Shown piece after piece: positions 34,600 to 36,825 of a DNA stretch of 36,825 bases; the stretch's first letter is position 1, and every line of letters starts with the position of its first letter. Under the pieces are notes generated by a model. The model did not search any database. It was not told the DNA's origin and worked only from the letters and a program-made list of their open reading frames with translations. Both the position numbers and the translations under genes were made by a program. Origin of the DNA: an uncultured Bacteroidota bacterium (GTDB lineage Bacteria > Bacteroidota > Bacteroidia > AKYH767-A > 2013-40CM-41-45); contig CALMQM010000083.1 of the NCBI GenBank assembly GCA_937871435.1, positions 1 to 36,825 on the forward strand, read 5' to 3'.

Positions 34600-36207
34600 T
34601 TAATATTCCCATTTCAGATCCACGTCCCAGTTGGCCCTCACCATGATGGCTTCGGGATAATAGATGACGGTTTCTGGTTGAACTTTCCTGAGATAATTTC
34701 CAGTGTCCCATTTCCCATTACGGTTTTCATCGAGAATGAGTTTCATCCTGTAGGTTCCCGGTAGCACATTCAGAAATTGCACGAGTGAATCCGAATTCAC
34801 CTGAGACTCCCGAACAACAACTTCCTTTGCATCCAGCAACTGGAGAATACCCGAAGCAGCCGGACTCTTCTGATGAACATGGACGGCAACCGTACCATAA
34901 TCCGTCAATTCGCGAGTACGGAAATCCGCCAGAATAGTATCGTTTTTTAAGCCATACATATCTTCCACAGCTCCTGAAGGAATCATCACGTGATATGTGC
35001 GGGCTTCTTTCCAGGAAGTAGAAAAAGCGAGAGCTGTGTGCATGGAATCAAGAAAGCTCAGATGAAAAGGTTTTACAGGCAAACTGTCTGACATGAATTG
35101 AATTTTTTCAGTGTCTGTTACCTGTATCGGATGATTGAATTTCAGTACAAATGGCAAATGCAAGTCCTGAGGTTGAGTAAGTCCGGCAGAAGGTTCTGCG
35201 GAAAGAACAAACAAGCGTTTCAAATTTTGCCTCCCTTCAAAGCGAAACAGCCGGAGTGTGACAGTATCTGTTTTTGCATTGCTTCTCAAGGTGAATTGCA
35301 TGGAGTCGGAAAGCAAATTGGTATAATAAATACTCAGTGTATCTTTCTTTGGTGAAAAATTCATTGCACGCAATCCAAGTTTTGCCGTATCACTGATCCA
35401 TGCAAAAGGCAGTGTATCCAATGCGCCTGTGGCGATAACAACAACTTTTCCGGGAGATTCAGAAAATGATTTGAGCACCTGAAAAGAAGGTTGTTCATTG
35501 AACATATGCAGGTGAAGTCCGGAACTGCCAGCCATCACGGTGCTGTCCGGATACGCGATGGATTGATCAGCACTTGTGTACTGAAGATCTGTCCCGGCAG
35601 TTTTGAGAGCGAATATTTTGTAGGCTCCGGGAGAAATGTTGCTGATTCGAAACTGTCCAAGCTCATTTGTTTTTCCAAAATATAGCGGTCGCTCTTTGTA
35701 AGGGACAGAATCATTTTGGTTTGCATATAACATCACAAGAATTCCTTTTTCCGTTTTGTGATCGAAAGCAAAATCCACCTGTCCGCTGATTTCAAGAGAG
35801 TCGATTACATCGCCGGTAGAAAAAACGTAATTGAAATTTTCCAGCGCATTTGCTTCGTTGTTATCGGCAATGGCATTTCCAAAGTTGAATGTATAGGTAG
35901 AATTGGGGCGAAGTGTATCGTCGAAATGAATGTAAAGCGTACGTTTTCTCAGTTTGGTTTCAGGAGCTGTTTGCAGCGGGGGAGAAACGACAAGCTGACT
36001 TTGTAAATCTTTGAGCTGAATAAATTCATTGAAACGGATGCTGAGATCATGTCCGGAGAAGCCGGTAGAATAATTTTCCGGCGACATTTTCTCAATCTTG
36101 GGTGCCTCTGTATCCTTATCTCCTCCACCGGGAGGAACCTGGATAGCACAACTGTACAAAAAAAAGACAGCACCAAGAGCGAGATTAATTCGGCGCAGGT
36201 GCATCAT
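34600..36207 (-). CDS. Lipoprotein with N-terminal bacterial Ig-like (SbsA-type) domain
   Basis: 535 residues. A lipobox (FFLYSC, Cys20) marks a lipoprotein, followed by a Gly/Pro/Asp tether (PPGGGDKD). Residues about 30-135 form an SbsA-like Ig domain (APKIEKMSPENYS... IRFNEFI ... NSTYTFNFGNAIADNNE). About 140-220 resembles a carboxypeptidase-regulatory-like beta sandwich (ISGQVDF ... LGQFRISNISPGAYKIFAL). A second Ig-like segment lies near 345-430. Such proteins are common Bacteroidota surface lipoproteins; function unknown. It overlaps the upstream reductase gene by 4 nt (ATGA), so the two are translationally coupled. A second ATG one codon later is equally possible. Confidence 0.85.
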   Translation of the reverse strand: MMHLRRINLALGAVFFLYSCAIQVPPGGGDKDTEAPKIEKMSPENYSTGFSGHDLSIRFNEFIQLKDLQSQLVVSPPLQTAPETKLRKRTLYIHFDDTLRPNSTYTFNFGNAIADNNEANALENFNYVFSTGDVIDSLEISGQVDFAFDHKTEKGILVMLYANQNDSVPYKERPLYFGKTNELGQFRISNISPGAYKIFALKTAGTDLQYTSADQSIAYPDSTVMAGSSGLHLHMFNEQPSFQVLKSFSESPGKVVVIATGALDTLPFAWISDTAKLGLRAMNFSPKKDTLSIYYTNLLSDSMQFTLRSNAKTDTVTLRLFRFEGRQNLKRLFVLSAEPSAGLTQPQDLHLPFVLKFNHPIQVTDTEKIQFMSDSLPVKPFHLSFLDSMHTALAFSTSWKEARTYHVMIPSGAVEDMYGLKNDTILADFRTRELTDYGTVAVHVHQKSPAASGILQLLDAKEVVVRESQVNSDSLVQFLNVLPGTYRMKLILDENRNGKWDTGNYLRKVQPETVIYYPEAIMVRANWDVDLKWEY

Positions 36208-36698
36208 AATATTCCGGAGATAAGAGCTGCAACGTCTTCCAGTCCTTCCGCGTCCTGCGCATCAAAGTGCGCGAGTTGATCGCTGTCGACATCCAGCACG
36301 CCTGCGACTTTTCCATTTACAAATACAGGGACAACAATTTCTGAGCGCGACAAGCTGCTGCAGGCGATATGTCCTGGAAATTGATCCACATCCGGGACGA
36401 GAATAGTTTCTTTCCTGCTCCAGCATGCACCGCAAACACCTTTTCCTAAGCCAATTCGGGTACAGGCAACCGGTCCCTGGAAAGGGCCCAGAACAAGTTC
36501 TTCCTTATCGCCGGATGATTTCACGAAATAAAAACCTATCCAGAAAAATCCGAATGCTTCTTTCAAGGCAGCGATTACATTGGCAAGGTTCGCAATGGTG
36601 TCCTTCTCCCCTTCTACCAATGCATTCAATTGCAGAAGCAGAGATTGATAGGTCTCTTTCTTCGTCAAACCTGATGGTATGCTGATATTCTCTGACAT
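36204..36698 (-). CDS. msrC: Free methionine-(R)-sulfoxide reductase (GAF domain, YebR/MsrC type)
   Basis: 164 residues, one GAF domain. Cys79, Cys89 and Cys113 have the spacing (10 and 24) of the catalytic and resolving cysteines of E. coli fRMsr, in the contexts VACTRIGLGKGVCG and IACSSLSRSEIVVPV; the acidic pocket LDVDSD follows. The enzyme reduces free Met-(R)-sulfoxide in the cytosol with thioredoxin. It is the first gene of a two-gene operon with the Ig-like lipoprotein (4-nt overlap). TATCTTCG at 36715-36722 (minus) is a candidate -7 box. Repeats begin about 65 nt upstream. Confidence 0.93.
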   Translation of the reverse strand: MSENISIPSGLTKKETYQSLLLQLNALVEGEKDTIANLANVIAALKEAFGFFWIGFYFVKSSGDKEELVLGPFQGPVACTRIGLGKGVCGACWSRKETILVPDVDQFPGHIACSSLSRSEIVVPVFVNGKVAGVLDVDSDQLAHFDAQDAEGLEDVAALISGIL

Positions 36699-36764
36699 AA
36701 ATTCGATGAGAATGCGAAGATAAGGGTTCTGAGGGAATTTTTATACTGTCCAAATGGTGTGTCT

Positions 36765-36825
36765 GGTTGATGGTTGATGGTTGATGGTTGATGGTTGATG
36801 GTTGATGGTTGATGGTTGATGGTTG
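36765..36825. repeat. Heptad repeat, block 6, running off the window end
   Basis: GGTTGAT eight times in perfect tandem plus five further bases, cut by the window end. The same word occurs inverted at the left end of the window. Confidence 0.97.

Noticed and set aside
34600..36207. Assigning an adhesion or protease-inhibitor role to the Ig-like lipoprotein
   Set aside because: The fold is recognisable but gives no specific activity.
1..36825. tRNA, rRNA, transposase or phage genes
   Set aside because: I looked for tRNA TpsiC-loop patterns, rRNA-like segments and transposase motifs and found none that hold up.

Overview
The window reads as a chromosomal contig from a Bacteroidota (Bacteroidetes) bacterium. 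Three predicted exported proteins end in type IX secretion system (T9SS) sorting domains: two of type A (Por_Secre_tail-like) and one of type B (CHU_C / gliding-motility-associated C-terminal domain). Several genes are preceded by the Bacteroidota promoter pattern TTG/TTTG, 17-20 nt, TAnnTTTG, and Shine-Dalgarno sequences are generally absent. I saw no rRNA, tRNA, CRISPR, transposase or phage gene.

Layout. 1-1346: heptad repeats and a small secreted T9SS protein (minus). 1671-6680: a 1669-residue repeat-rich adhesin-like protein (plus). 6732-13801, all minus: polyprenyl diphosphate synthase, a nucleotide-sugar epimerase/dehydratase, glucose-1-phosphate thymidylyltransferase (rfbA), an MMPL/RND exporter, a YitT-family membrane protein and a 32-residue membrane peptide. 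14115-15242: a small exported protein and inorganic pyrophosphatase. 15446-28014: a signalling island with three paralogous histidine kinases carrying different sensor modules, a SWIB-domain protein, a secreted MORN-repeat protein, a lone receiver, a REC-HK-REC hybrid kinase, an HPt protein and a receiver with a C-terminal membrane anchor. 28287-32515: a methionine/glutamine-type aminotransferase, an omega-amidase and a secreted agmatine/peptidylarginine deiminase-like enzyme. 32530-36698, minus: hemerythrin, a lipoprotein serine hydrolase, and an operon of free methionine-(R)-sulfoxide reductase with an Ig-like lipoprotein.

How genes work together. The signalling island holds every part of a multistep phosphorelay (HK, REC, HPt, REC) but no DNA-binding output domain. 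Its last gene tethers the receiver to the inner membrane, so a non-transcriptional, membrane-localised output is a reasonable hypothesis. The aminotransferase and omega-amidase fit the known transaminase / omega-amidase couple, in which the amidase removes the keto-acid amide made when glutamine is the amino donor.

The most unusual feature is non-coding. Six intergenic regions are built from 7-nt words (GGTTGTT, GGTTGAT, GGTATTA, GGGACGA, GGTTTCC, AAACACG, AGTGAAG and others) joined so that the 7-nt phase is kept when the word changes. Many words place GG or GGG every 7 nt and so form G-quadruplex motifs. Both ends of the window lie in such repeats, which suggests the assembly broke there.
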